DNA of 18,924 bases, from contig NZ_AGFG01000006.1 of NCBI RefSeq assembly GCF_000226255.1, positions 1 through 18,924 of the forward strand, given 5' to 3'. This document shows, in pieces, positions 7,901-15,023 of this stretch. How positions within the stretch are numbered: position 1 is the first letter of the stretch; every line of letters starts with the position of its first letter. The notes beneath the pieces were generated by a model, which was given only the letters and a program-made list of their open reading frames with translations, ran no database searches and was not told the DNA's origin. A program made the translations under genes and the position numbers. The stretch is from Desulfovibrio sp. A2 (GTDB lineage: Bacteria > Desulfobacterota > Desulfovibrionia > Desulfovibrionales > Desulfovibrionaceae).

Positions 7901-8539
7901 GCGGGGTTCCAGGTGGCCATGGAAGACTTGCGGCTGCGCGGCGCGGGGAACATCCTGGGCGAGGTGCAGTCCGGCCACATGACCCGCCTGGGCCTCGACC
8001 TGTATCTGGAGATGCTGGAAGAGGAAGTGGCCCGCCTGAAGGGCGACCCGCCGCGCGAGGCGGCGGAGCCGGAACTGAACATCGGGCTTGCCGCGCACAT
8101 CCCCGAAACGTACATTGGCGACGCCCGCGAACGGCTGAAGTTCTACAAGGCGCTGTCCTCCGCGCCGGACGCCGCCACGCTGCAGGACGTGGAAATGGAA
8201 CTGCGCGACCGCTTCGGCCCCTGCCCGCCGGAATTGCGCAACTTCCTGGCCGTGCTGGTGCTCAAGCGCTTCCTGGCATCCCTGCAGGTGGTGCGGGCCG
8301 ACATCCATCCCGAGCGGCTGCGGCTGGTCTGGGACGAACGCCAGACCGCCATCGCGCCGGAACGGCTGGTGGCGTGGGTGGCGGCCCGGCAGGGCAGGGC
8401 GCGCCTGGTGCCCCCGGCCACTCTGGAAGTGCGCATGGAGGCCGTGCCGGGTTCCGCCGCCGAGGCCGAAGGCGACCTTGGCGCGCGGCTGGACAAGGTG
8501 CGCACCGATCTGGCGGCGCTGGCCGGATTGGCCGGGTAG
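4997..8539 (+). CDS. mfd: Transcription-repair coupling factor Mfd
   Basis: The 1180-residue protein has the length of Mfd (about 1150). Mfd removes RNA polymerase stalled at DNA damage and recruits UvrA for excision repair. Domain order fits: an N-terminal UvrB-like region (about 1-330), the CarD-like polymerase-interaction domain from L504 (LSPGDLLVHRDYGVG), and then the RecG-like motor. Walker A is GDVGFGKT (656-663, Lys662) and Walker B is DEEQ (757-760). The TATPIPRTL motif and the motif VI block QLRGRVGRS (926-934) follow, then the C-terminal TRCF domain. The start is the GTG at 4997, five bases after GGAGG; no ATG gives a better N-terminus. It is the first of a run of plus-strand genes, 104 bases before the next. 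The stop codon sits in the loop of a small hairpin followed by three copies of CCCGTCCGGC. Confidence 0.97.
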   Translation: MNFEQLTLRLAASGLSVPAAAGAHAVPAGEPCRIEVARSGMGGAARLALALMHAGRDVVMVVRDAAELAEARALTTLFSPDLSGADPAVTQARWDAQWIVFPQHPAGTRGRAAWAARMASLYALSRREHPRGVIVSVDNLLPKLPPVDIFERHELRLARGEDMSPELVLDQAIDWGFERAQMVSRPGEAARRGDILDIFPPGYEKPLRLEFFGDTLEDIRLFDATSQRSLASLEEFRLLPVAPVVGSRDYRDAAARRWKLLRKEGVIDGEQAAALARMADGEVTGLLPGAWYENATWMEDWLPRDAVWLLPDRADLAAALEAARANWEAHLDRQYDEHRLRQPRALVLRDADEAEAAWRGRAVAHFERLVMGMERTGVDLPERRLHAFRDLFPTPGDDDRPWQRLVTALRQWTAERRQVVLCFASDRSRRKFLKLAEQDGVRPALRYSPADRGLYALVAPFRAGIDLAWDNVLVIGEDVLQPKADRQPRVPTGAFLGLDRYDDLSPGDLLVHRDYGVGRFGGLHRMDLGGVANDFLLLEYAGEDRLYLPVDRLSLIQRFKGGGDDAAPALDKLGGSGWRASKEKARKAIEKIAADLVEMYAYRKVAKGYRYGPLGELYREFEASFGFEETPDQARAIQDVLDDMEKPEPMDRLVCGDVGFGKTEVALRAAFRAAAEGRQVALLCPTTVLAEQHYQTFRSRLSGFPVNVGMLSRFVPRQKQKDVLQAAARGQIDILIGTHRLLSDDVQLPNLGLLVLDEEQRFGVRHKEKLKKFRKNVDALTLTATPIPRTLQLSMSGIRELSVIETAPPERKPVATALIERDANALRQILEREIAREGQVFWVHNRVQGLERVAEFVRGLVPTARVGMAHGQMGERELEDTMHKFWHGELDVLVCTAIVESGLDFPRANTLIVDQAQMFGLGQLYQLRGRVGRSDRQAYAVFVVSDAERLPEQARQRMRIILELDYLGAGFQVAMEDLRLRGAGNILGEVQSGHMTRLGLDLYLEMLEEEVARLKGDPPREAAEPELNIGLAAHIPETYIGDARERLKFYKALSSAPDAATLQDVEMELRDRFGPCPPELRNFLAVLVLKRFLASLQVVRADIHPERLRLVWDERQTAIAPERLVAWVAARQGRARLVPPATLEVRMEAVPGSAAEAEGDLGARLDKVRTDLAALAGLAG

Positions 8540-8584
8540 CCCGTCCGGCACCCGTCCGGCAGCCAGCCCGGTCTCCCGTCCGGC
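8540..8584. repeat. Three copies of a 10-base direct repeat after mfd
   Basis: CCCGTCCGGC occurs at 8540-8549, 8551-8560 and 8575-8584. The first copy can also pair with bases just upstream (GCCGGA and CGGG around 8522-8536), forming a hairpin with the mfd stop codon TAG in its loop. There is no T-run; the role is unknown. Confidence 0.6.
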
Positions 8585-8643
8585 GTTTCTTTCGCGTAGG
8601 CCCCGCCCGGCCCGTGCACCGCAACCGGAGAGCAATCCCGCCC

Positions 8644-9891
8644 ATGGTTCCTTCCCCGTCCTTGCTCACGCATGCGCTGTCCGCGCCTTTCCGGCGGCAT
8701 TCCCGTTCGCCGCATGCTGGCGTGCGGGCCGTCCTGCCGCTGCTGTGCGCGGCGCTGCTTGCCCTGCTGCTGGCCGGTTGCGGCGAAGACCCACTGCCCG
8801 AAGGCGTGGTGGCCACGGTCAACGACAGGCCCATCATGCTGCGCACCCTGGAAGCGGTGCACGACATGAACAGCATGAGCTGGTCCGGCCATGCCCCGTC
8901 GGTGGAGCAGTTGCAGGCCCAGTACGGCGGCGTGCTGTCCGACCTCATCGTGCAGGAACTGGTGGCGCAGGCGCTCTCGCGCGACAACATCGCCGTCACC
9001 GACGCGGAAGTGGCCGAAGCCGAGGCCGAGGTGCGCGCCGACTACCCGGCGGGGGAATTCGAAAAATCGCTGGTCGAGGAATACATAGACCTTGATCTGT
9101 GGCGGTCCATGCTGCGTTCGCGCATCGCCATGCAGAAGTTCATGCGCCAGGTGCTGCGCCCCACCATCAGCATTCCGCTTGAAGAGGTGGAAGCCTACTA
9201 CTCGGCGCACAAGCAGGATTACCGGCTGCCGCGCCGGGTGCAGTTCCTGGTGGTGGCGGGACCGGACAAGGCCGCCGTGGACAAGGCCCGCGCCATGGCC
9301 CAGAACGGGGCCAGGCCTGCCGACGTGGAGGCCGCGCAGCCCACCGTCACCGTGCGCGAGGTGAAGATGCGCCGCGACCGGCTGCCCGCCCTGTGGAGCA
9401 AGGAACTGGCGGGCCTTGCGTCCCGTCAGGCATCGGCGGTGAAGCAGGGCGAGTGGGGCTACCAGTCGTTTTTGCTGGTGGGCGAGATACCAGAGAAGCA
9501 ACTGGAGCTTTCCCACGCCTACCCGCTGGTGGAACGGGTGCTGCTGGAACGCAAGATGGACGAGGCGTACGCCCGCTGGATAGAGGCGGAGCTGCGCACC
9601 GCGCGGATCCGGGTTTCCGCGCATCTCGTGCCCGAGGCGCGCGGAGCGGGTGCGGACGGCGCGTCCGCCACGCCGGGCGGCGGCAACGGAACGGCAACAG
9701 GCGGCATGCCCAATGCCGCCAATATGCAGGACCCGTCCGGCCTGGGGCAGGGCATGCAGACTCCCGACGCCATGGGCGAAGGAGCCTCCGACGCCCTGCC
9801 GGACCTTGCCGCGCCGCCCGCCGCCGAAGAGGGCAAGGGTGCGGCGGCACCCCCGGCGAACGGCGTACAACGCAAGGCAAAGACGAAATAA
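8644..9891 (+). CDS. Lipoprotein with SurA-like N-terminal domain and degenerate parvulin region
   Basis: A 415-residue putative periplasmic or outer-membrane lipoprotein. The signal peptide (LPLLCAALLALLLAGC, residues 31-46) ends in the lipobox LAGC with the lipidated Cys at 46. Residues 53-65 (EGVVATVNDRPIM) open a SurA-type N-terminal domain, which runs on through the helical EELV-like and YYSAHKQDYRLP parts to about 195. Residues 196-305 sit where the parvulin isomerase domain should be, but the conserved GGDxG block is missing, so chaperone activity without isomerisation is more likely. The tail (about 333-415) is Gly/Ala/Met/Pro-rich low complexity. The start is unsure: the ATG at 8644 gives a long n-region and has GGAG 13 bases upstream, while the GTG at 8722 gives a typical 20-residue lipoprotein signal but a weak ribosome site. 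A complete SurA-type gene follows. Family is inferred from wording; the client is unknown. Confidence 0.8.
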   Translation: MVPSPSLLTHALSAPFRRHSRSPHAGVRAVLPLLCAALLALLLAGCGEDPLPEGVVATVNDRPIMLRTLEAVHDMNSMSWSGHAPSVEQLQAQYGGVLSDLIVQELVAQALSRDNIAVTDAEVAEAEAEVRADYPAGEFEKSLVEEYIDLDLWRSMLRSRIAMQKFMRQVLRPTISIPLEEVEAYYSAHKQDYRLPRRVQFLVVAGPDKAAVDKARAMAQNGARPADVEAAQPTVTVREVKMRRDRLPALWSKELAGLASRQASAVKQGEWGYQSFLLVGEIPEKQLELSHAYPLVERVLLERKMDEAYARWIEAELRTARIRVSAHLVPEARGAGADGASATPGGGNGTATGGMPNAANMQDPSGLGQGMQTPDAMGEGASDALPDLAAPPAAEEGKGAAAPPANGVQRKAKTK

Positions 9892-10196
9892 TACGTATTG
9901 TTGCGGCTGATTGCATAAACGGGAAAAAGGTATTACATGCCGGGTTTGCCAACGGTGGACCGCCCGGCCGACACCCGAAGCGCCGGGCATTTCGCCCGGC
10001 TTTCCACTGACGGCGTCCCGCCGCCGTCTGCAAGGCGTCCCGCCACGGCCTGATGGAACCGGCCCCGCAAGGGGCGGCATCATCGGAAATCAGGAACAAG
10101 GGGGCGCACCGGCCTTCCGGTCCGGGGAATGCTTCCCGGTTCCGCAGCGGGTCCGATTCCGGGTCCGCCCCCCCAACCACGAAACAGGAGTGCCCC
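9892..10196. other. Intergenic region between the lipoprotein gene and surA
   Basis: About 305 bases. The first 50 (to about 9937) are strikingly AT-rich for this window and start with the perfect palindrome AATACGTATT (9890-9899) overlapping the stop codon. They may hold the surA promoter, but no -35/-10 pair with good spacing is evident. A hairpin lies at 9982-10000. The rest is GC-rich with no recognised gene; an in-frame upstream extension of surA from 10053 is low-complexity and rejected. Confidence 0.5.
9982..10004 (+). terminator. Terminator-like hairpin after the lipoprotein gene
   Basis: GCCGGGC (9982-9988), loop ATTTC, GCCCGGC (9994-10000), then TTTC. Seven perfect pairs with only a short T-run, 90 bases after the stop. 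Plausible but weak. Confidence 0.45.
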
Positions 10197-11150
10197 TTGC
10201 GTCCGCTGCTCCGCACCCTCTGCCTTGCCGCCCCCGTCCTTTTTGTCTGCCTTGCCGCCATGGCGGTCGTGGCTCCCCGGGCCGAACAGATCAACAAGAT
10301 CGCAGCCGTGGTAAACGGCGAGATGATAACCTTCTTCGACGTGCAGGCGCAGGCCACCCCAGAGTTGATGCGCCTTGGCCTTGACCGCAACAACCCCTCG
10401 CAGCAGGAGGCGGTGCGCAAGGTACATCTGCAGGTGCTCGAATCCATGATCACCGACATCCTGATGACCCAGGAAGCGGAACGCTGGAAGATCACCGTGC
10501 AGGACAGCGAAGTGGACAATGAAATGCGCAAGTTCGTGCAGCGCAGCCAGCTTTCGCAGCAGGAATTCGAACGTCAGCTGGTGCAGCAGGGCCTGTCCAT
10601 GGACGTCATGCGCGACCGCGTGCGCAAGGGCATCCTGCGCCATCGCCTGCTGGCCCTCATGATCGCCCGCAAGATCGTGATCACCCAGGAAGACGTCAAG
10701 AAGTACTACGACGCGCACAAGTCGCAGTTCGTCACCGACCGCACCGTGCGTCTGGGGCTGATCATCTTCGCCCCCACGGCCGACGCCGAAGGGCTGGCCG
10801 CGAAGGTGCGCGCGGGCCAGACGACCTTCGAGCAACTGGCCGCCACCGACTCCATCGGCCCCAACCACACCTCGGGCGGCGACATCGGCACACTGAAGTG
10901 GACCGACCTCGCCCCCAGTTGGAAGGAAGCACTGGACGGCCTGAAGGCCGGCGAGGTGAGCAAGGTCATGCAGGTGGAAGGCCGCAAGGCCATGCTCAAG
11001 CTCATCGAGGTTTCGGCCGGGCGTTCGCAGTCGGTGGAGGAAGCCACCCCCGAGATTGAGAACGTGCTGCGCGAGCCCAAGATGCAGGAGCGTTTCGTGG
11101 AATACACCAAGCAGTTGCGCGACAAGGCCGTCATCGACATCCGCATCTAG
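10197..11150 (+). CDS. surA: SurA-type periplasmic chaperone / peptidyl-prolyl isomerase
   Basis: A 317-residue exported protein. SurA proteins escort outer-membrane proteins across the periplasm and isomerise proline bonds. A signal peptide is visible: MRPLLR then a hydrophobic run (residues 7-25), with cleavage likely near APRA-EQI (about 29). Residues 33-45 (NKIAAVVNGEMIT) open the SurA N-terminal domain, which runs to about 180. One parvulin domain follows (about 184-273), with FAPTAD, AGQTTFEQLA, SGGDIG (226-231) and AGEVSKVMQVEG. E. coli SurA has two such domains, so this is the shorter single-domain type. The start is the TTG at 10197: CAGGAG lies six bases upstream and it yields a complete signal peptide. 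The ATG at 10260 would delete that signal, and the ATG at 10053 adds an odd Ser/Pro-rich leader. It lies between the degenerate paralogue and rodZ. Confidence 0.88.
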   Translation: MRPLLRTLCLAAPVLFVCLAAMAVVAPRAEQINKIAAVVNGEMITFFDVQAQATPELMRLGLDRNNPSQQEAVRKVHLQVLESMITDILMTQEAERWKITVQDSEVDNEMRKFVQRSQLSQQEFERQLVQQGLSMDVMRDRVRKGILRHRLLALMIARKIVITQEDVKKYYDAHKSQFVTDRTVRLGLIIFAPTADAEGLAAKVRAGQTTFEQLAATDSIGPNHTSGGDIGTLKWTDLAPSWKEALDGLKAGEVSKVMQVEGRKAMLKLIEVSAGRSQSVEEATPEIENVLREPKMQERFVEYTKQLRDKAVIDIRI

Positions 11151-11163
11151 ACCGCGCCGCGCG

Positions 11164-11187
11164 GCCCGGCCGGAACGCAGGCCGGGC
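11164..11187 (+). repeat. GC hairpin between surA and rodZ
   Basis: GCCCGGCC (11164-11171), loop GGAACGCA, GGCCGGGC (11180-11187), starting 14 bases after the surA stop. Eight perfect pairs, but followed by AAGAATGC rather than T's, so it is more likely a transcript-end stabiliser or weak attenuator than a full terminator. Confidence 0.5.
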
Positions 11188-11264
11188 AAGAATGCTTCGC
11201 CAGGCTGTAACGAGCGGCCTTGCGGCCGCATGTTCCGCCCGGCAGCCCCAGCCAAGGAGACGAG

Positions 11265-12329
11265 ATGGCACTCAAGGAACTCGGCATCGCCCTGCGCGAG
11301 GCGCGCGAGGCGAAAAACCTCGACATCGGGGACGTGGCGATCCGCATCAAGGTTTCCGCCCGCGTCCTGCGCGCCATAGAGGATGGGGAGCGGGACGGGC
11401 TGCCCCACGCCGTGTACGCGCGGGGGTTCATCAAGTCCTACGCTGCCCTGCTGGGTGTGGACAACGACCTGGTCATGCGCGCCGTGGACGAGGCCTATCC
11501 TTTCGAGGTGCCCGAGGAACTGCTGCCCGAGACCGTGGCGGCGCAGCCCCCGGCCCGCGCCCGGACCGGGCTGTCGCCCGTTGTGCTGGCCTTGGCCGCG
11601 TTGGTGTTGCTGGCCGCCCTGGGCGGCGGCTGGTACTACCGCCAGCAGTCCACGCGCGAGGCGGAGGTGCCCAAGGTGGCCCAGCCCGCCCAAGCGACCC
11701 AGCCCGTGCCGCCAGTCGCTCCAGTCGCGCCAGTTGAGGCGGAGGCGCAGCCCGCGTCGGCGGCTGATGCGGCCCCCCTTGTGAACGCCACCGTTCCGGC
11801 GGCCATGTCCGGTGCGACCGGCGTGGCGGCCAATGCAACCAATGCCCCTGCTGCGACATCCTCAGCCCCCGTCGGCCAGCCCGCGCGCAACGCCACGGCA
11901 CCGGTTGCCGCCGCTGCGTCCGCTTCGACGGCTCCGGCCCCGGCTGCCGTCGCATCCGTCACGCCCGCCCCCCCGGCTCCCGCTCAGGCATCAGCCCCGT
12001 CCGGCGCGCCGCAGGGCGGCGTGTTCGACAGCGAGGCCGCCGCGGGCGAAGGGGCCGATACCGACGGTTCCGTGCTGGCTGGCGGCACGCACCGCATCGT
12101 GGTCATCGCCCTGGCCGACTGCTGGGTGCATTCCAGCGCGGACGATTCCGACGTGCGCCAGTTCTCGCTGCACAAGGGGCAGACCTTCGCGCTGACCTTC
12201 ACCAAGCGCCTCACGCTGAAGCTCGGCAACGCGGGCGGGGTGCGCATCCGCTACAACGGGCAGGAACAGCCCGCGCCCGGCGAATCGGGCCAGGTGCGGA
12301 CTTTGGTGTTTCCGCCGCAGGCGCAGTAG
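11265..12329 (+). CDS. rodZ: RodZ-like membrane protein with N-terminal helix-turn-helix and C-terminal DUF4115-type domain
   Basis: A 354-residue single-pass membrane protein. RodZ links the MreB actin filament to the cell-wall elongation machine and so affects rod shape. Residues 3-75 form the cytoplasmic Cro/xre-like helix-turn-helix of the HTH_25 type (LGIALREAREAKNLDIGDVA, then VYARGFIKSYAALLGVD). Residues 103-122 are a hydrophobic membrane helix, followed by WYYRQQ. A long Ala/Pro/Val/Thr-rich linker runs from about 131 to 270. The C-terminal periplasmic domain (about 275-350) includes ADCWVHSSADD, KGQTFALTF and LKLGNAGGVRIRYNG, as in DUF4115. The ATG at 11265 has AAGGAG five bases upstream. 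No mreB or rod gene is in view, so a shape role rests on family knowledge. Confidence 0.88.
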   Translation: MALKELGIALREAREAKNLDIGDVAIRIKVSARVLRAIEDGERDGLPHAVYARGFIKSYAALLGVDNDLVMRAVDEAYPFEVPEELLPETVAAQPPARARTGLSPVVLALAALVLLAALGGGWYYRQQSTREAEVPKVAQPAQATQPVPPVAPVAPVEAEAQPASAADAAPLVNATVPAAMSGATGVAANATNAPAATSSAPVGQPARNATAPVAAAASASTAPAPAAVASVTPAPPAPAQASAPSGAPQGGVFDSEAAAGEGADTDGSVLAGGTHRIVVIALADCWVHSSADDSDVRQFSLHKGQTFALTFTKRLTLKLGNAGGVRIRYNGQEQPAPGESGQVRTLVFPPQAQ

Positions 12330-12353
12330 CGCCCCGGCGCTCGATGCCGAATC

Positions 12354-12381
12354 ACGGCGGCCGGACCCGAAAGGCCGCCGT
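12354..12381 (+). repeat. GC hairpin between rodZ and recO
   Basis: ACGGCGGCC (12354-12362), ten-base loop, GGCCGCCGT (12373-12381): nine perfect pairs in the 82-base gap. No T-run follows. It ends 30 bases before the recO ATG and could modulate read-through. Confidence 0.45.
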
Positions 12382-12411
12382 CGCAACCACGCCCGCAAGG
12401 GCAGGGCAGGC

Positions 12412-13929
12412 ATGGAATTCTCGGAACAGGTACTGATCGTCCATACCGGGCGTTTCAGGGAGGCGGACCTTTGGGTCCGCTTCCTGTCTCCGACGCGCGG
12501 CCTGCTCACCGCCTTTGCCTTCGGCGGCTGCCGCAGCCGCAAGCGGTTCTGCGGCTGCCTGGACCTGTTCAATCGGGCGCTGCTGCGGGTCAAGTCCACG
12601 CGCGGCGGGCAGTACCTGTCCATTCAGGAAGGCACCCTGCTGCGCGGGCCGGACAGGCTGCGGCGCGACTGGCCGCGCTTCGGCGCTGCGGTGAACTGTC
12701 TGAAATTCCTGGAAGCTTTGGGGTGCGGGCCGGAGGGCGCGGCGGCCACGCATCAGCTGGTCGAGGATGTGCTTGAACTGCTGGAAGGCGGTGGACCCGT
12801 GCCCGACATGCTGCCCGTGCTGTTCCGGCTGCGGCTGGCGGCGGAGCAGGGCTACGCGCCGCGCATCGACGCGTGCGCCACGTGCGGCGCGGACCTGACG
12901 CACGTGTCCGGCGCGGCCTTTCTGGTGCAGGAGGGCGCTGCCCAGTGCGACGCCTGCGCGCCCCTGCCGGGACCGCGCGTGCGGGTGGAGCGCGAAGCGC
13001 TTGACGTGTTGCGCTTTGTGCAGGAGAATTCGCCGCTTCTGTGGCCGGGCGTGCTGCCCCCCGCGCCGGGGCAGGCCGCTGCCGTGGCGGACGGGGAACG
13101 TTCGCCCGCGACGGAGCACGGGGGATTGCCTGAGTCGGACGTGACGGGCGTGCCGGATTTTTTCGAGCCGGGCATGCCCACACCGGATGCGTTCGGACCG
13201 AACGGGCGGAGCCAGGGCCTGCCGCCGCCGGACATGACCCCGCGCGCCGATTCCACTCGCAACGGTTTCGCGGGCGGAGCGTCCCCCCGCTTTCTGGACG
13301 GGCGTTTTCTGGGCAGCCTGTCGGGCCTCGCCTTTGGCGACGGCGGGCACGGTTCGCTGGATGATTGCCTGTGCCGGTTGCCGGACAGCGCGCTGGCGCA
13401 GGACGCGGCGACGCAGGCCGAGCCGGGCCGGGCCGCTGGCCCGGAGCCCGCGCCAGTGCCTTCGGACGCGCCGCGCCCCCTGTGGAACGGCAGTTCGGTG
13501 TTCGAGAGCGATCCGTTCGGTCCGGTGCGCGGTAGCGAAGACCACGGTAGCGAGGACTGGGCCAGCGAAGGCGTGGCACAGCCACTGGAAATTTCCGGGA
13601 TGGACCGCAGCGCGGTTCTCCCCATGCCGTTGCGGCCTGCAACGCCTGCCGTACCGACCGGATTGGCCGGACTGGCCGAACAGGCAGGACAGGCCGGACA
13701 GGCAGGACAGGCCGAACAGGCAGGTCGGGCAGGTCGGGCCGGGCAGGCATCACCGGGCACTCGGGACCCGGCTGACAGGTTTCCTGCGGCCGACACGTCG
13801 GGCATGGTCGTCACTCCCGATGCAAAGGGCATGGCCGCCGTTCGGCGGCAGTGCACCCGCGCGGTGGACGGCTTCATACAGTTTCACATCGGCCTTGCGT
13901 GGGACAACGGGCGGTTCCGCCGCCTGTAG
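12412..13929 (+). CDS. recO: DNA repair protein RecO with a long low-complexity insertion
   Basis: RecO helps RecR load RecA onto SSB-coated single-stranded DNA in gap repair. Residues 1-80 form the OB-fold part ([20 protein letters not shown], then [16 protein letters not shown] and YLSIQEG). A helical part follows, with a zinc site of C155-x2-C158 and C179-x2-C182. The frame then departs from the family: about 220-474 is Gly/Pro/Ser/Ala-rich without recognisable domains and includes a Gln-Ala-Gly triplet run near 417-447. The last 31 residues ([23 protein letters not shown] at the end) match the normal RecO C-terminus. The total of 505 residues is about twice the usual 240-260. The ATG at 12412 starts at the conserved N-terminus; GGGCAGGGCAGG lies just upstream. 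It sits between rodZ and glyQ. Assignment to RecO is firm at both ends; the insert has no assigned function. Confidence 0.88.
   Translation: MEFSEQVLIVHTGRFREADLWVRFLSPTRGLLTAFAFGGCRSRKRFCGCLDLFNRALLRVKSTRGGQYLSIQEGTLLRGPDRLRRDWPRFGAAVNCLKFLEALGCGPEGAAATHQLVEDVLELLEGGGPVPDMLPVLFRLRLAAEQGYAPRIDACATCGADLTHVSGAAFLVQEGAAQCDACAPLPGPRVRVEREALDVLRFVQENSPLLWPGVLPPAPGQAAAVADGERSPATEHGGLPESDVTGVPDFFEPGMPTPDAFGPNGRSQGLPPPDMTPRADSTRNGFAGGASPRFLDGRFLGSLSGLAFGDGGHGSLDDCLCRLPDSALAQDAATQAEPGRAAGPEPAPVPSDAPRPLWNGSSVFESDPFGPVRGSEDHGSEDWASEGVAQPLEISGMDRSAVLPMPLRPATPAVPTGLAGLAEQAGQAGQAGQAEQAGRAGRAGQASPGTRDPADRFPAADTSGMVVTPDAKGMAAVRRQCTRAVDGFIQFHIGLAWDNGRFRRL
13660..13749 (+). repeat. Nine-base tandem repeats inside recO
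   Basis: Degenerate 9-base units such as CAGGCAGGA, CAGGCCGGA and CAGGTCGGG run through this stretch and encode Gln/Ala/Gly/Arg triplets (residues about 417-447). The reading frame is kept because the unit is a multiple of three. Such runs can change length by slippage. Confidence 0.8.
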
Positions 13930-13942
13930 CGCGGGGCCGCAT

Positions 13943-13960
13943 GCCGGGCCGCCGCCCGGC
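13943..13960 (+). repeat. GC hairpin between recO and glyQ
   Basis: GCCGGGC (13943-13949), loop CGCC, GCCCGGC (13954-13960), 14 bases after the recO stop, without a T-run. The bases after it hold three spaced copies of a TCAGG motif before the glyQ start. Role unknown. Confidence 0.45.
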
Positions 13961-14006
13961 CCATACGGCAACAGTCAGGCCAAGTCAGGACAATCAGGGG
14001 TACAGC

Positions 14007-14879
14007 ATGCATTTTCAGGACGTCATCCTCACCTTGCAGAATTTCTGGGCCAAGCGCGGCTGCGTGATCATGCAGCCCATCGACGTGGAATGTGGGGCCG
14101 GTACCTTCAACCCCTCGACCTTCCTGCGCGTCATCGGGCCGGAACCGTGGAACGTGGCCTACGTGGAGCCTTCGCGCCGTCCCACCGACGGCCGCTACGG
14201 CGAAAACCCCAACCGGCTCCAGCACTACTTCCAGTTTCAGGTCATCCTGAAGCCCTCGCCCGACAACGTGCAGGACGTCTACCTGGACAGCCTGCGCGCC
14301 CTCGGCATCGACCCGGCCGCCCACGACATCCGCTTCGTGGAGGACGACTGGGAATCGCCCACCCTGGGCGCGTGGGGCCTTGGCTGGGAAGTGTGGCTGA
14401 ACGGCATGGAAGTGACCCAGTTCACCTACTTCCAGCAGGTGGGCGGCATAGACCTTGCTCCCACCAGCGTGGAAATTACCTACGGGCTGGAACGGCTGTG
14501 CATGTACCTGCAGGGCAAGGAATCGGTCTACGACCTTTCGTGGAACGACCGCGTCACCTACGGGAACATCTACCACCAGAACGAGGTGGAACAGTCCAAG
14601 TACAACTTCGAGGCCAGCAACCCCAGGATGCTGCTGGACCAGTTCAACGCCTGCGAAGGCGAGTGCAAGCGGCTGTGCGACGAAGGGCTGCTGTGGCCCG
14701 CCTACGACTATTGTCTGAAGTGCTCGCACACCTTCAACCTGCTTGACGCGCGTGGGGCCATCTCCATCACCGAACGCACCGGCTACATCGGCCGCGTGCG
14801 CGCCCTGGCCTCTGCCGTGGCGCGGCTGTACGCCGCCCAGCGCGAGGAACTGGGCTATCCCATGCTGGCCGCCAGCTAG
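14007..14879 (+). CDS. glyQ: Glycine--tRNA ligase alpha subunit
   Basis: The 290-residue protein is the catalytic alpha subunit of the bacterial alpha2-beta2 glycyl-tRNA synthetase, which charges tRNA-Gly. It is highly typical: [19 protein letters not shown] at the start, [19 protein letters not shown] (residues 23-41), [19 protein letters not shown] and [13 protein letters not shown]. The glycine/ATP pocket block [20 protein letters not shown] and [12 protein letters not shown] follow. The length is close to the family norm of 290-305. The start is the ATG at 14007, seven bases after AGGGG. The beta subunit gene follows after 189 bases, mostly taken up by a long inverted repeat whose first base is the last base of the glyQ stop codon. 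In many bacteria the two genes are close or overlapping, so this gap is wider than expected. Confidence 0.98.
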   Translation: MHFQDVILTLQNFWAKRGCVIMQPIDVECGAGTFNPSTFLRVIGPEPWNVAYVEPSRRPTDGRYGENPNRLQHYFQFQVILKPSPDNVQDVYLDSLRALGIDPAAHDIRFVEDDWESPTLGAWGLGWEVWLNGMEVTQFTYFQQVGGIDLAPTSVEITYGLERLCMYLQGKESVYDLSWNDRVTYGNIYHQNEVEQSKYNFEASNPRMLLDQFNACEGECKRLCDEGLLWPAYDYCLKCSHTFNLLDARGAISITERTGYIGRVRALASAVARLYAAQREELGYPMLAAS

Positions 14880-15023
14880 GGGCAGCTTCAAAATTGTCCT
14901 TTCGTCCGTTGGCGTCGTCAAGCTTCGCCCGCCATGCCGGTCGAATACGAGAAGAGTATACTCCCTCATGGCGGGCTTGTTTTCCTTGCCAACGAACGAA
15001 AATCCTAATTTTGACGCAGCCCC
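14879..15023. repeat. 145-base imperfect inverted repeat in the glyQ-glyS gap (possible MITE or leader RNA)
   Basis: The left arm (14879-14936) and right arm (14967-15023) are complementary in three blocks: outer GGGGCAGCTTCAAAATT, with 15 of 17 matches; middle TTTCGTCCGTTGGC, with 13 of 14; inner GCCCGCCATG, with 10 of 10. Short mismatched stretches separate them. The 30-base centre contains the palindrome GAGTATACTC. The inner stem is followed by TTGTTTTCC, a terminator-like T-tract, on the plus strand. The outer parts are AT-rich, unlike the flanking genes. No target-site duplication is clear, and no second copy lies in this window. Confidence 0.75.

Noticed and set aside
8478..9095. A plus-strand frame overlapping the end of mfd and the lipoprotein start
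   Set aside because: Arg/Ala/Pro-rich shadow; it clashes with the lipobox frame, which has a clear signal peptide.
12412..13929. recO as two genes joined by a sequencing frameshift
   Set aside because: One frame gives RecO wording at both ends, so no frame change is needed; the middle is an in-frame insertion.
14879..15023. CRISPR repeat or tRNA gene in the glyQ-glyS gap
   Set aside because: Only two inverted arms exist, with no direct repeats or spacers, and no cloverleaf or TPsiC arm can be drawn.
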